From Dimargaris cristalligena (Eukaryota > Kickxellomycota > Dimargaritomycetes > Dimargaritales > Dimargaritaceae), in the NCBI GenBank assembly GCA_027576995.1, contig JANBQC010000170.1, positions 1 through 48,158 on the forward strand: 48,158 bases of DNA. The letters run 5' to 3'. The notes under the pieces are model-generated. The model saw nothing but the letters and a program-made list of their open reading frames with translations, did no database searches and had not been told where the DNA came from. The position numbers and the translations under genes are program-made. Each line of letters starts with the position of its first letter. The stretch's first letter is position 1. Shown here one piece after another: positions 11,701-23,902 of the stretch.

Positions 11701-12056
11701 TGTCATTAGAGGGGCAATACAGAAGAAGAACTGGGGTTGGTTAGTTAGCTAGTTGGGGTGGCTCGGTAAGGGTGAGATATTCGGACAAGGACCACCTCAA
11801 GGAGGGAAAGGGGTCGTTCGGTTGCGGCTGAAAAAGGGCTAAACGGGGTTTAAACACCTGGGCAGGCGTTGCAACGAACGAGGAACTAGGAATGAGTGGG
11901 TGACTGGAGGGCCTTCCTTACCTGGCGCTGCTGGAGCAAAGCCGACACACAGCGGAGAATTTGCTCGTTTTCATCATCGTAACCTTCCACGAGTCGAAGC
12001 GGAGCCGGGAACCCGAAGGCGGTGAGTTCGTGGTTTAGGAAGTGGAGGCTCTCCAT
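8732..12056 (-). CDS. SSX2IP: SSX2IP/ADIP/Msd1-family centrosomal coiled-coil protein
   Basis: Seven exons read on the minus strand: 12056-11922, 11676-11596, 11391-11327, 11168-11063, 10873-10721, 10498-9780 and 9584-8732. They give 703 residues; intron phases 0,0,2,0,0,2 all close in frame. The N-terminus carries the family signature: HFLNHELTAFGFP, then a short helix ending in LLQQRQ, then RDMDYREEIDDKYRRL. Helical coiled coils follow (TELETAERN, EVRKREQENLKVKDKMQR, and long heptads near residues 340-415). The C-terminal 280 residues are Ser/Thr/Pro-rich and probably disordered. Vertebrate SSX2IP acts at centrosomes and basal bodies, and fission yeast Msd1 anchors spindle microtubule minus ends at the spindle pole body. 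A similar role is inferred. The start at 12056 is the first ATG before the conserved segment; an upstream exon is possible. Confidence 0.85.
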
Positions 12057-13336
12057 GGGGACGACCGAAGCGGTGGACACACTGGTCGCTTGGTCGGAAA
12101 GAGGGGAGATAAGTAGGAAGGGGGTGGCTATAGCAGATAGAAGCGGATAAATAGTAAGTGGAATACAGGGAAGTAAAAACAGAGCCGCAAGGGACTGAAA
12201 TTGGAAAACGGAAGAGTAATTGCGAATAGGCCGGAACGAAAGATACCCTTGGAAAAAAACACAAGCAAGGTATATTTTTAGCAGTTGCTGAAGACCAGTG
12301 GCAGCGGTAGAGGATTCCAGTACCACACACCACCATAACAAAAGGGCTGTCCCGCCGCCAAATAGATTGATAGGGTTGTTGCTACACCACCACTACACAC
12401 ACCACTAGAAAGCGCAGCTGCCGTGGGATGTGGGTGCTTGGAAAAAACAACCCCAAACCCAAGCCCAAGCTATGGCTATAGCCATATCAAGCTCTACAAT
12501 ATCCAAGGCTGTTTTGCCCTCGTCCTATACGCAGCCTGATCCCTTAATAAAGTAGAAGGCCTGTCCAAGACAAGAATATAAGAGCGTTCCAGCTATTCAC
12601 TCCACCCCGTGGTATTTCGTCTTTCAGGCGACCAGCGGCGATATACTCAAGGGAAGGAAAAACGGCGTCGAAGGAGCCCCATATTAATGATTGGGCTGTG
12701 TTGGGGGCGATAATTAATGCAAGGCGTATTCCCCCCCATGAGTGAGATGCAGCTGGTGGGTAAAAACCAAACTTCCACATTAGCACCTGGTTATTCTTTA
12801 ATGTTCCTCCAAAATCTTATATAAAGCAGGATTATCCAACGTCCCAGCCCGTGCGCTCTCTATCTCTCGTGGGCTTGCGCGTTTATCCTCAGGGCTGGGT
12901 TTGGATACAGCGTTACCATTAAAATGACCCCTACTTCTCCCCCATGCCTCCAGGCACTCCACCTCCTTGGCCTTTAGCAATATTTGGGTGGAAAGGTCAG
13001 GGTCGATGAACCCGCAAATCGTGGCAAAAATATACTAAAACCGGTCATTCTGAATCTGTGCGCTGTTAAATTTAATCAATCAACTGAAAATGGAGAAAAT
13101 TACAAAAGCAAAGCTAAGAGGGATTTATTCGGAATTTAAAGGTAATGGGCATTATATATCAAAGACGTTAGGGCTTATAAATAATTAGAAAATAAAATAA
13201 AAATGCTAATGGAATGATAGGGATTAAACATGAGTCATATCAATAGTGGGGGGGAGGGCGCATATATAGTAGCTTGTAAAAATAATGGTTGAGGTTCTTT
13301 CCGTTAAGGATAATTGGGCGGGGGAAGGTCAAGCAC
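12057..13336. other. Intergenic between SSX2IP-like and kinesin-5 genes
   Basis: Both flanking genes are on the minus strand, so this holds the SSX2IP-like promoter and the kinesin-5 3' end. A minus-strand frame at 12798-12980 looks somewhat protein-like (ending DNPALYKILEEH), but it has no ATG and no clear splice partner. A second frame at 12544-12786 is in another phase. Either could be part of a small gene or decayed coding DNA; I cannot assign them. Confidence 0.35.
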
Positions 13337-16300
13337 TCACCGGCGGGGCAGTCGCGAGCTCACCTTGTTGGTTGAATTGATGAGCGGCGACTTGGGCAGG
13401 GGAATCTTGGCCGCCGTAGTGATAGATACGGTACCGCCGTTCTGTACTGTCGTTCGACCATACATGGGTGGCGGCATGGTCCGATCACCACTGTTACCGC
13501 CACTGGTGCCGAGACGGGAGGCCGACCGGAGTCGAGTATGCTTGGGACCGGAGTAAGTCGATGCGTGGTTAGAGTGCGTCAGATGGCTTCCACTGGTGTG
13601 ACTATCGAAATCACTGCTGGTGTCGGACATCGCCCCGGTCGAAGGGAAGGTGGGGTCCAATTTGGGCAAACTGGTCGAATGGGAAATTGTAGCGTACGAT
13701 ACAATACGCTTGGATTTCGAGTTGCCACGGTAGGTAATGTCAGCCGAGCGCGCACTCATGGAACTGGCACAGCGAGGCATGAGAGGGCTCACCGAACTAC
13801 GTGGGTTTCCGAGAGTCGACGTATCGTCGTCATGATCGTGGTCGCGGTCGTGATCAGGGCTTACCACGGGTGTGCGGTTGGTGTCGGCATCATCATCCTC
13901 ATCCTCCGCCGACCCATCCACGGACATTTTCTCGGATAACGGCGAAATAGTACGAGAGAGGCACAGCGGGGACACTCTTGGACTACCGGATGAATCCGTC
14001 AACAAGCGAATCATATCCTGGGCCGTCATGCTAATAGGCCGTTCGAGTCCCTGTTGTTCATAGTACTCCTGTAGCAACTTATCAGCATCGGAGGTACGGC
14101 GCCAGCTTTGGGTGTAAGAGATTCGGCGCTTCTTGGGCGTTTGGCCGGTTCGCTTGAGCTCCTGGATATCCTGGGTCGCCAATCGATGCGAATTTTCCGC
14201 TATAGTAGTAATCTTTCCGCTGGCATTGACTGCAAACCCTTCAAAGGCATTATCCAGGCTGCTGGTTGTTTCCTGCACGAATAGGTCCTTTTCCTTGATG
14301 GCAGTCGCGACTTGATCCATTTGGGTCGCGGCGGCTTCTTGAGTGCACTGGGCAGCTTGACGGACCTGCTGACCTAGTTCAATTATTTGGCCCCGTAGGT
14401 TTACTCCAGCCTGGCCAACCGAGAGGTGGGCCTCTGTGACCTGGTGTAGGGACGAAGGTAACGCTGTCACGTAGGCATTGAATGGTTCGGCTATAGTGGT
14501 TTGAATACTGTCGCGGTGGTGGGCAAGGGTCTGCTGGACTGTCTCGACAGCCTGGTCCGTCAGGGTAGTAATACCAGTCTTGAATTGGCCGTGATCATTC
14601 AGGGCTTGGTCCCCCAGGGTAGCCACTGCGGCGACCAGCACCGCCACTTGGCCCTGGTGGGTTTGACCAAAGGCATGCAGACCAGTTCGGTGGGTGTGTT
14701 CTTGGGACTGTAGTGACTCCCATTGCTCATCCAGCTGCTGGCGGCGGGCATGGTTGGCCTGCATCTTGGACATGAATTCGGCCAGTAGCTTGCCCTCCTC
14801 AAGCTGGTAGGCCTGGTAGTCACCATGTAGCACCCGGATTTCGTCCGCCAGCTGCTGACTAGTCGCGACTGACGACGTGAGCGCCTCGGAAGTGGTTATG
14901 GTAAGTTGGTCGAGTCCTTGCCGTTGATCAGTAACCGCCTGCTGAATTCGGCTCAGCGAGCGTTCCGCCTGGTCGACAAGCGTGCGCGATTGCTCCAGGA
15001 AACGAGTGTGGAATGACTGCAGTTGGGTGGACAGGGCCGTTTGCGTCATATCCAACCCACTGGTAACCGTTTCGTGGGTGCTTTCCAAGGTAGCTTGAAT
15101 CGCCTCCACGGTGGCCTGGCTCGCTCGCTCGTGCGTACGCAAATGCTCCAAGTGTTGGTCAACGTAGCCCTCGGCGTCACGGCTGTGACCTGAAATAACC
15201 TCCATGTGGGCCCGCAGCTCATCGAGATGGGTCCGCAATTTACTCTTCTCGTGCTCGGAAGTTTGGCGCAGTTCCTCTACGAACCGGGCGATGAATTCCT
15301 GCTGCAGGCCCTTGTAGGTGGAGATCTCCTGGTTCAGGTATTCGGTGCATTCTTTCTGGTGGGATTCGAAAGTGGCTAGGTGGGCCAAGTTGGCATTATC
15401 ATTGTTATGGTGCCGCTCCACTTTGTCATGCAGCAGCCCTAACTCTTGGGCTACGTCCTTGATGGTCAGCAAAAGCCCCGAGGCCACGTCGTCCAGGTCG
15501 GACTCGGTGGTGGCGTGAGCTTCCGTTAGCAGTACTTGTTCGGTCAGGGATATGCGCGCCCGTTCGAGGTTAACCATGGCTGTCGTCAGGTTTTCGTTGG
15601 CGTTGCGGAGGCTCGTTCGCGTCTCACCTAACTCGACTTTGGTACCATTCAACTCGGCCATCAACTGTTTGTTTCGGTCCAAAATGTTGGCCTGGGATGC
15701 TTCAGCCCTCTCGAGTTTCAGTCTGATATCCGAGATCAGGTCCTTGTGACTCTGGTTTTCTTCCAAAATCTCTTGGTAGCTCTCACCGGACAAGTACACG
15801 CCATTCCTATCACGCGACGCCTATCGAAATCAAAAAGGAAGGAAGTTGACCACGGCCAATCCATCAATAACCCAGGTCGGGTCAAAGGGAATAATAGATT
15901 GAAAAATTAATTAAATTTGGGTTAGCAAGGCACCCTGTCAACAAACTCTGTAGGTTTCAAAGACTACCATGCCATTTGGCTTCGTCAAACAAATACAGAC
16001 AAATTAGTATTCGGATTATACCCTGAACTCCCACTTACCTGCATATCACGTCTTAACCTTTCGATTTCCAGGGCCTGGCTCTTTACAAGGGTGTTATTGG
16101 TTATCTTCTGGTTCACCTCGGGCTTATTCTTGATATTCTTGGCCCGGCTGGCGTAGACTAGGGTACTTAGGGTTTCCTCCTGATCGGCTTTAGTCGGGGC
16201 GATGGTGGCGATAATGCTGGTTTTAGTATTGCCCCCTAGGGAGTCCTGGAGAAGCCGGGTTAGATTACTATCCCGGTAGGAGATGTAACTCGCGTGTTCC

Positions 16301-17778
16301 TCTAGCTGTTGAATAACCCGGCCCAGAGTGAGAAGACTGGTATTGATCTTGCCGGCCTCACGCGCCCGTTTATTCTCAGCGCCGGATCGGCCGATATTTT
16401 CGGACCCCGCCAAATCGACGAGGTTTAATTTGCCGAGTTTGAACACATCCTCGCCGTCGATGGTTGACTCCTTAACACTTAGAAATATCGAAAATATGGC
16501 ATGGGAGCGGCTGAGGGGAAGATAAAACGCGGGTAAAAAATAAGGATATTGATGGACGTGATTACAAAAGGGTTAATAGAGGGCTAAAATGCAGCTCATA
16601 CATAGCCGGTGTGCATAATCGGGTCTGGAGTCTCTGCAGTGGAGGTGCTAATGATATGGGAAATCCACCCATATGACTATATCACAGGCCAGGTTGGAGA
16701 CAGTGGGCTACATTAAAGAAGTGCATGTAAATGGTACACAGCGGGACAAGTGCTCAATGGGAAATACTTACCTAGATTTCTCATTGCACCGAGTAGCAGC
16801 CACCCGCCGTCGTTCTGAGCCCTTCTGGAGCATGCTAATGGCGGCCATTGCGCTATTGACGGATACCTCCTTGAGGTCCTGAACTTGTACGCCCAGCTTC
16901 TTATTGGAGTCCCGGCCTCCGTTTTCAAGACTGTGGGCTTGCGCCCCCCGTTTATTGGGGTCTTTACTAGGACCCTCGAAGATTTTTAGCTTTTGCTGGG
17001 CGTCGTCGCTGAGCAGGTCGCGGAGTTCCTCGTTGTAGAGTTCGATATAGGAAAGACGTACGGTAAAATCGGCGCCGCCCTGGTCCAGGTAGTCGAAGAG
17101 GTAGAAAAGGGTGCGGGGGATAATCCCGGAGTCTTCATTGACCATACCATAGGTACAATCCAGGTCACCCTCCATGGTGTAAGTCTTACCCGTACCAGTC
17201 TGACCGTAGGCAAATAGAGTACAGTTGTAGCCTTTGGTGGTTTCGCCAATCAGTGGTAAAGCAACCTCTTTGAAAAGGTCGGACTGGTTGGCCTCGGGGC
17301 CAAAAACGCGATCATAGATAAAGGAACGACGCTGAGTGAAGTCGGTTGATGGTGCTTTTATGAAGATTTCCCGTTTTGACTCGGTGGGGATATTCACGAC
17401 GGTGGGTAGACCCTCCCGCTGCTCGTTGTCATTGCGACCACTGAGTTAGGGGAGCATATGGATATATGTATGTGTAAGTATATGTGTGTGTTCATATAAG
17501 ATTAGCGAAAGTACAATACTGGTGCAACACTGTAAGACTAATAATAGTTGCGGTTAATAAGTCAGACGCGAGCTGCAGACACCGGGGCGATGGTTATTTT
17601 ACAGAGCCAGGTGACTTGAAACCACCAGTTATGTACCAGCAGCCGGGCAGAGGCTGGGTGCAGCAGTACGCTCCCCCGCCTTCGGGGTGGGACAAGCGGA
17701 ATATACGGAAATAACCTACCGGCAGCGGACAATCACCTGAATGTTCGCGTCCTTCTCTGATGAGGAAGGCGGCGGCAT
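13337..17778 (-). CDS. bimC: BimC-family kinesin-5 mitotic motor
   Basis: Four exons on the minus strand: 17778-17720, 17440-16772, 16510-16039 and 15820-13337. They give 1227 residues; phases 2,2,0 close in frame. Kinesin-5 is a homotetrameric plus-end-directed motor that slides antiparallel microtubules to build the bipolar spindle. Visible features: N-terminal [13 protein letters not shown]-loop GQTGTGKT near 99-106; switch I NEKSSRSHA near 240-247; switch [10 protein letters not shown] near 273-280; neck linker [11 protein letters not shown]; then [13 protein letters not shown], typical of the kinesin-5 neck. A long coiled coil follows, and a BimC box [12 protein letters not shown] near residue 955 with a Cdk-type TP site. 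The ATG at 17778 has an in-frame stop upstream. The TGA stop overlaps a donor-like GTGAGT, so an extra 3' exon cannot be fully excluded. Confidence 0.95.
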
Positions 17779-19322
17779 TGGCACTAGTGGGGGTGGGGCT
17801 GTTTAAACCCGGGGGAAATGCGAGAGCCGGGTAACAAGGTAGGTAAAAACACACAGGTGAGATAAGAGCGTATACGTATGAATGTTGCACGGGGGGTCTA
17901 TATATGCTACTTCCGGATGGGGGAAATTGAATGGGGACTCAGGGCGACTGGACATGGGTACGCGGCGGCCCTCCGTTGAGCACCGGAGGAGCAAAGCAGG
18001 GATATACTGACTTACGTTGATCGGGGTAGAGTAGGACTGGGAGTTGAGAAGGCTATAATACAAGAGAGAGAGTGACAACAAGGGGGGAATAATGCGAATA
18101 ACTAACGAAGGGACGGGAGATTGACGGGAGAGAGAAAGAGGGAAAGGTCAGGGTTTATAGCCATTATTGCCCACAAGCACAGGGTTCCCTTTGAACGTGA
18201 GCGGGCGTTCGTTGTATGCACAGTCTGATGGACGTGACAATTGCTGTAGCGGTATTTGAATTCTACAGGAAAGTGGGGCAGTTGTTGTATATACACGATA
18301 CGATATATCAGGGGAACCGCAGTGGGCCAATAGAATCACCCGCCCATTCACCTATTCCCTAATGGAAATGATATATAGATAGATAGATAATGCTAATGGT
18401 AATGGTGATAATAGGTAAACAACAATAACCAACCTCAAACGCAGGAGGAACCAAATCTCTCCGCCAATACCCTATTCTCACGTGACCCACCTATCTGAAG
18501 TTCTGTTCGTCTTGCCTATTCCGGATGGCCTATGTAAGGCCCGCAATCAACCGGCATCAGGAATCCGTTGGAAATACAATCAAATAAAAGACTTCTTGCA
18601 TCTTAGATTCTTCTTTAGCATCACGTTGCTAAACGCACTGTAAAGAAACTGCCAGGGTGAAAAATACTGTCCCCAATTGGGTTATATACTACTCTAGTCG
18701 TATTATCCTGGCCATCTTAGTAACCATCCCACTCAAACTAAATTGCCTTTAACCGGATGATCCCCAGAGGCCGCGCAACATGCCAATAGGGAAGGTGAAT
18801 ATGGGAGAAATTCAATTGGGCTGAACAATGAAGAGTTCGTTTACAGGGCCCGGATCTACCGGTTAAAAATAGTTCTCATTAACCTCCACAATGGCATTAG
18901 CGGCCGGGTTGATTTTCTTGCATTATCATAACTTGGCTAATACCTGTGCAACCCTAACCCTTCGGGCGAGAAAACTGCGGAGTTCACTGAAGATCGCCGA
19001 TCTAGTGGAAGTGCAAACTACAAATACACCGCTATGGGCTCTAGATATTACCACAGAATTTAATACTAGCCGGCTGTTTCCAACAGACAAGCCATCCACT
19101 AAAATATATAGGCGTAGTGGCATGTCAATATGTAGACCAGCCAACCCCACCCCATTTCGTTAAAATTTTGCTTCTCGTTTCCACTTAGTCCATGTATCCC
19201 ATTTTAACATGCCCTTCGTTTTGATATAATTCTTATGTTAGCTATCATTCCCCTGCTTTAGAATTCGTTTATATCCAACTACGCGTCACGTAAGACTTCT
19301 TTGGTGCATTTCCACATTCACC
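17779..19322. other. Divergent promoter region, kinesin-5 / WBP11
   Basis: 1.5 kb between two genes transcribed away from each other. It includes a half MITE (18799-18880) and a short GATA-type tandem repeat near 18376-18390. A plus-strand 90-codon frame (18891-19163) has an ATG in good context but overlaps a 74-codon minus frame and has no recognisable domain. I do not call it a gene. Confidence 0.45.
18799..18880 (+). mobile_element. MITE-like element, truncated copy
   Basis: ATATGGGAGAAATTCAATTG at the left, followed by GGCTG and by GGTTAAAAATAGTTCTCA, aligns with the left half of the intact element at 23477. The right terminal repeat is missing. It lies in the shared promoter region of the kinesin-5 and WBP11 genes. 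Confidence 0.5.
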
Positions 19323-21974
19323 ATGGGTCGAGCTTCCAAATCGGCTAACCCGGTCGACGAAGTCCGTAAGTCTAACTCGTCCCAAGCCACTGGGCGCGGA
19401 AAGAGTTCATGCATAGCTTTCCTACTCCATTACCTCTCTTTTTTTTTAGATTTCGACCCCATCTGCAACCCACCATGGTACCCCTTTAACTCATTCGTTG
19501 ATTATTTTGTGCTAATTCGCGATCTTAACCGGCGGCAAATTCAAATGCGCATGAAACTGGAATCTAGGTCGTAAACAACACCAGCGCGAACTCAAAAAAG
19601 TACGACATTCCTTATAACTGTAAAAACACTGTTTGTAGAAACTAAACCATACATACCCACACACCACTTTTTAAGGGAATATTTAGACGATACGGTAATG
19701 TTGAGTTTTCAGCTTCGGCTCAGCGGGGTGTTGCTAAGCTAGCCAGATGATATCATTTCTTGCCTTGCTGGGAAGCGTTCGAAATCTAATGTAGCCCCCC
19801 ACACACTAATTATTATCTATATCATATTGGATGATCCGCAATGGCCCTGTCGTGATGAATTAGAATAAGAGCGAACGATCAAAGGCACGTCAGGATGCGT
19901 TACTTTACAAAGATACGAGTAAACTAGAGACCGAAATTCAACGCTACGCAGATTTAGGTAAGCGTCCAGTATTCTACATATCCCTCTTTTCACCCACACC
20001 CCATTTTCTAACCCCCCCCCCAAAAAAAATGGGAAGAAGTCGGTACATTTGGTTTACATGGTCCTCGATGAGAGGTGGTGGGGAGAGGGAGGCTTGCCAA
20101 CCCGAAACCACCAGCATGGGTTCTATGGGTGAAGTAATCAAGTTCAGAAAAGTCTGGGATTGACAAATTATATATCATGCTGACGTTATTTCATTATTAC
20201 TAATTTATCATCTTGTAGAGCGACACGGCCGTTTGGATAAAAACCAGAAACAAAAACTCTCGGATTTGGAGGCCCATCTTAAGTCAATTCGCGACGCTCA
20301 ACAGGTAAACAGCATATTACTGGATTGTGTCACAAGCGACTAGTCATTATTGAGAAGTCCAATATCCTTAGAAAAGTATTCATGTCTGTATTCACATATA
20401 TCTCATCTATAATTACTTATTGTACTATCTCATGACAATCGTCAATTCTAGACTCACGGCACTGGCAGGTAGGTTCTATATTCTGAATATGACAGGTCAT
20501 GCTGAATGTTGACCATTCGTTCTTGTAATTCAAGGGTACATTAACCAGGCCCCTATTGCACCCAAACTAAATTTTCTACTTGACTACCTAATTTATAAAT
20601 ACCACTTCATATTGCCCCTTTAGCCCCTCGAGCCACCAGGATGGTCACCAGCTACGAGCGGTCGGTTATATCCCAGGGTATCTTAAAGACCCCCTAGCAT
20701 CGGCCAACAACGATGCTGCCGGCCAAGACTTTGCTTCGGACTCGGATTCCAACGCCGCTGGCTCCGATGACGAGACACCGGCAATTGAAATCGAAAATCT
20801 GAAGGATGAGTCAATGGTCCGCCAGCCACAGCCATATCCTGCCTCTGCAAATTCCGGGTACATCGGGCCCATCATGCCTCCCGGACCGTTTCCCGGCTCG
20901 ATGGGCCGGCCTCCGTGGCCACGACCGGATGCATTAGGAGGGGGAGGGCCCCATCCCTACCCCTATCCATTCCCACCTCATTTACCCTTCCGACCTATAC
21001 CACCACCCCATATGGTTTTTCGGCCGGGTATGCCCTTACCCCCCGGTGGTGGTTTGGGGCGAGGTGGGCCCTTTCCCCCCATGCCTCCTAACATGGCCCG
21101 ACCCTGGCCGCCACTGGGAAGAGGGGGAGGTCCGCCCTTCCGGCCCCCTCCCTCATCAGCAGCGGCGGCTAGCCCACCCATCGGAGGTCATCCACCAACT
21201 CGACCACTAGCGGCTAACCCCAGGCAGGCCGAGTCGCGGCCCTCCCGGGGAAAGCCTAGACCACCGGTCGCATCATCCGCCACCCCCAAGATCGCCTCCA
21301 ACCCCACCGTGCTGTCGTCAGCCCCCGTAGCCAGCGATTACCAAAAGGACTTGAAAACCCTGGTCCCCCAGTCGGTGCTTAAACGCCGTCGACTGGAACG
21401 TAAAACCCAATCGACGACAGCGGTCAGTCACCCTACCATGTCCGAAACGGAACTAAACGCCATCCAAACTGCCCCGGTTACCATCCGCAGTAGGGCTTCG
21501 AACTTCCTTCAAAACACCGAGGCATCTACATCGGCATTGGCATCGCCAGCGGTGGGGACCGATACGAGTACAGTAGGAACCCCAGTGCAATTGGCCGCTA
21601 ACAGGTCCCCTGCCACCGCTACGGGACAATTGCCGTTTAGTGTGAAAGGTTCCACCGTGATGAAAACAACCACAACGACCACGACCACGGCCATGCCCAC
21701 TTTAGCAGCAGGGGGCAAACCCTCGTGGTTGGCGGAACTTCAGCGGCGACAACCTAACGCGCCCGACTGGAAGAAAGCCAAACCGAATCCACCACCATCA
21801 TCAACGCCCCCTCCACCACCCCCTCCACCAGCATCCGCTCCATCACCCCCTCCACCGCCGCCAGCTGCCGAGCAGAATGAGTCGAGTCCGGCCCATCCGC
21901 CCGCAAAACCAACCACCAATATCGCGGATGAGTATGCTAGTTTTATGGCGGAAATCCAGGATTTGATTGATTAG
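19323..21974 (+). CDS. WBP11: WBP11/ELF5-type spliceosome-associated protein
   Basis: Six exons: 19323-19365, 19568-19599, 19864-19957, 20219-20304, 20452-20468 and 20624-21974. They give 540 residues; every junction is GT..AG and the phases (1,0,1,0,2) close. The N-terminus matches the Wbp11 domain: MGRASKSANPVDEVRRKQHQ, then RELKKNKSERSKARQDALLY, then a basic helix. The middle is Pro/Gly/Arg-rich (PPP, RPP and GRGG runs near 185-300), the type of sequence bound by WW domains such as PQBP1 in animals. The C-terminus ends in a conserved acidic/aromatic tail (DEYASFMAEIQDLID) like the YEAFMKEMEGLL tail of relatives. WBP11 is a nuclear factor of activated spliceosomes. The 17-nt exon 5 is needed to reach the frame of exon 6. 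Confidence 0.9.
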
Positions 21975-22186
21975 TTCATTATCCTGAATAACGATATTCG
22001 GGCGCAGTCGCTTTTCCCAATCCCTTCTAACCCACACATGATTGTATTCGTTACTTCGGGAATCCCTCTATCCCGTTACGCCGTTTGAATAAATTGAATA
22101 TTGGTCCGCATTTACCAACTTCAATATACATATTTCTCTTGAACTATTTAGTGGCATCTGCCGGTATACTTAGTAAACCAAGTTGT

Positions 22187-22330
22187 AAATGAGCGAGATT
22201 CCACTGGGCTATATATTGAAAAATCCATTGGATGAAGTAAATTCCACTTTTTGAAGGTGAATATCCCGCCTGTTATCCCATACACATAGCATTTAATACC
22301 CTATACAGCGGGTTCGAATTTTGCCCGTAT
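22187..22330 (+). mobile_element. MITE-like element, diverged copy
   Basis: About 144 bp with the family core (AAAAATCCATTGGATGAAGT, then GTGAATATCCCGCCTG, TCCCATACACA, CATTTAA) and right end CTATACAGCGGGTTCGAATT then TTGCCCGTAT. The left terminal repeat is eroded. Same orientation as copies at 1261 and 23477. Confidence 0.65.
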
Positions 22331-23476
22331 GTTCAGATGAACAGCTAGGATATAATTTGGGGTTTTTTATTTTGGGTAATAAATACGAACCTTCCGAAGA
22401 TCATGGTGTTTAAGAAACGGGGACGAAAATCATAACAAGTCAATTATTGACAATTCATTGTATTACCTATTTGGTATACGCTGATGTGCATGAAGTCAAC
22501 TTATTTCAAAAATGGGACGTGTATATTGCGGGGGGTTTTATTACTATTAGCTTTATTCCATCCTTTTCCTTAACAACGACCCATACTACTTCACCGACAG
22601 ATTGCACCCATTTGGATTAAACTGGCATCCCCCTCATTATATAGCCCCTGGTTGACAGTTGGTTAAAGCCGTCTTATATCTACGGTAGCCACCTTTATTG
22701 CTACTGTTTAATAATAATATCATTGGTCAAATTCATCGTAGCTTTATAGACCAGCAGATGAATGGCAAACAAATTGCATAGCTGGTCAATATGTTTTTAG
22801 CCAACAGTTTCCGCTTTATCAAGTGCATTTATCGGTATACCAGCAGACCAAACTTCTCCTATATTTTAGATTCCACACATTCGATAGGTAGAAGGTGTGG
22901 TTGATTTTATCAATAATTCTACCTAATTATAATTGCTAAAGGTGAATCTATAATTAATAATAGATATCTGGAAAGCAACAAGTCCAACGATTCCGATTAA
23001 ACGAATAGACCATGGGCGCCGTGAGGGATACTCCCTAATATTAATCGGATTTCTACACCTAGAAAATTTAAGCGAAGGGTGCTTTAGAGATAACAATAGC
23101 CCGGATATCAGAAAAAGTGTGGGCTAACTAGCAATGGGAGGGGGGCGGTATCGAGATATAGCTGATGAACTGGGCAACATTTACTGGCAATACAACGGCT
23201 TTATAAAGCCCAGCAGACTGAGGATATATACGCGGGACAAACACAGAGAATTTTGGAGAACTCTTCTATAAAATCAAAACTAAAGGAAGTAAATACGGGA
23301 GATGAAATAACGAATAGTGCTAGTGAGTAAGTGAATAAGGGGGATGGAAATATTCGATGGGATTAACACGGCTTTGGTGATGGAGTCCCTAAGTCTTGTG
23401 GATAGGACAAGGCCATGGCCACAGCCATAACCCAAGGAAGGGTCGGCTTGGGTGCCTTTGAATATCAGGCGCGACA

Positions 23477-23620
23477 ATATGGGAGAAGTTCATTCAGGCT
23501 GTATAATGAAAAATCCATTGGATAAGGCCAATATTACTGGTTAAAAGTTATTCTCACATATATTCGCCCATACACGTATTATGTAAAACCTTATACAGCT
23601 GGTTTGAATTTCTCCCATAT
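23477..23620 (+). mobile_element. MITE-like element, best-preserved copy
   Basis: 144 bp with near-perfect terminal inverted repeats. The left end is ATATGGGAGAAGTTCATTCA followed by GGCTGTATAATG; the right end is CTTATACAGCTGGTTTGAAT followed by TTCTCCCATAT. No open frame. Terminal repeats of about 30 bp, size near 145 bp and multiple dispersed copies fit a miniature inverted-repeat transposable element. The ends fall on TATA, so a TA target duplication is possible but cannot be separated from the terminal palindrome. Confidence 0.8.
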
Positions 23621-23902
23621 GGTCATGTGTTTGTATCGGGGTTGCCATAAAGAGGCACAGCCTTGGTAGGATATTATACTCCCTTGAAATAACAAGACAT
23701 GGACGACATGGCGGTCTTTCTATGGAAGAGTATCGGCCGATTACTGACTGGAATTGCTGATTTGATGTAAAATTGCAGTGGGAGTATCTTGGATTTGGTC
23801 ATCATTCGGAGCTGGCACCGATTCGTCCAACATCAATTTGAGCTGGTTGAGATATTCCGGCTTCAGTCTGGGGGGGAAATCGCTGACATCCATCGTATCG
23901 GT

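Larger units (their letters stand above)
21975..23902. other. Repeat-bearing intergenic region, convergent 3' ends
   Basis: Nearly 2 kb between the ends of WBP11 (plus) and the F-box-like gene (minus). AATAAA occurs near 22088, suitable for WBP11 polyadenylation. Two MITE copies are present. The 65-codon minus frame at 23280-23477 has no support. Confidence 0.5.

Noticed and set aside
13314..13939. Plus-strand open frames opposite the kinesin-5 tail
   Set aside because: Antisense shadows of a supported exon, with Val/Arg-rich composition and no domains.
22308..22320. GGGTTCGAATT resembling a tRNA T-loop
   Set aside because: It lies in the terminal repeat of a MITE copy and has no cloverleaf context.
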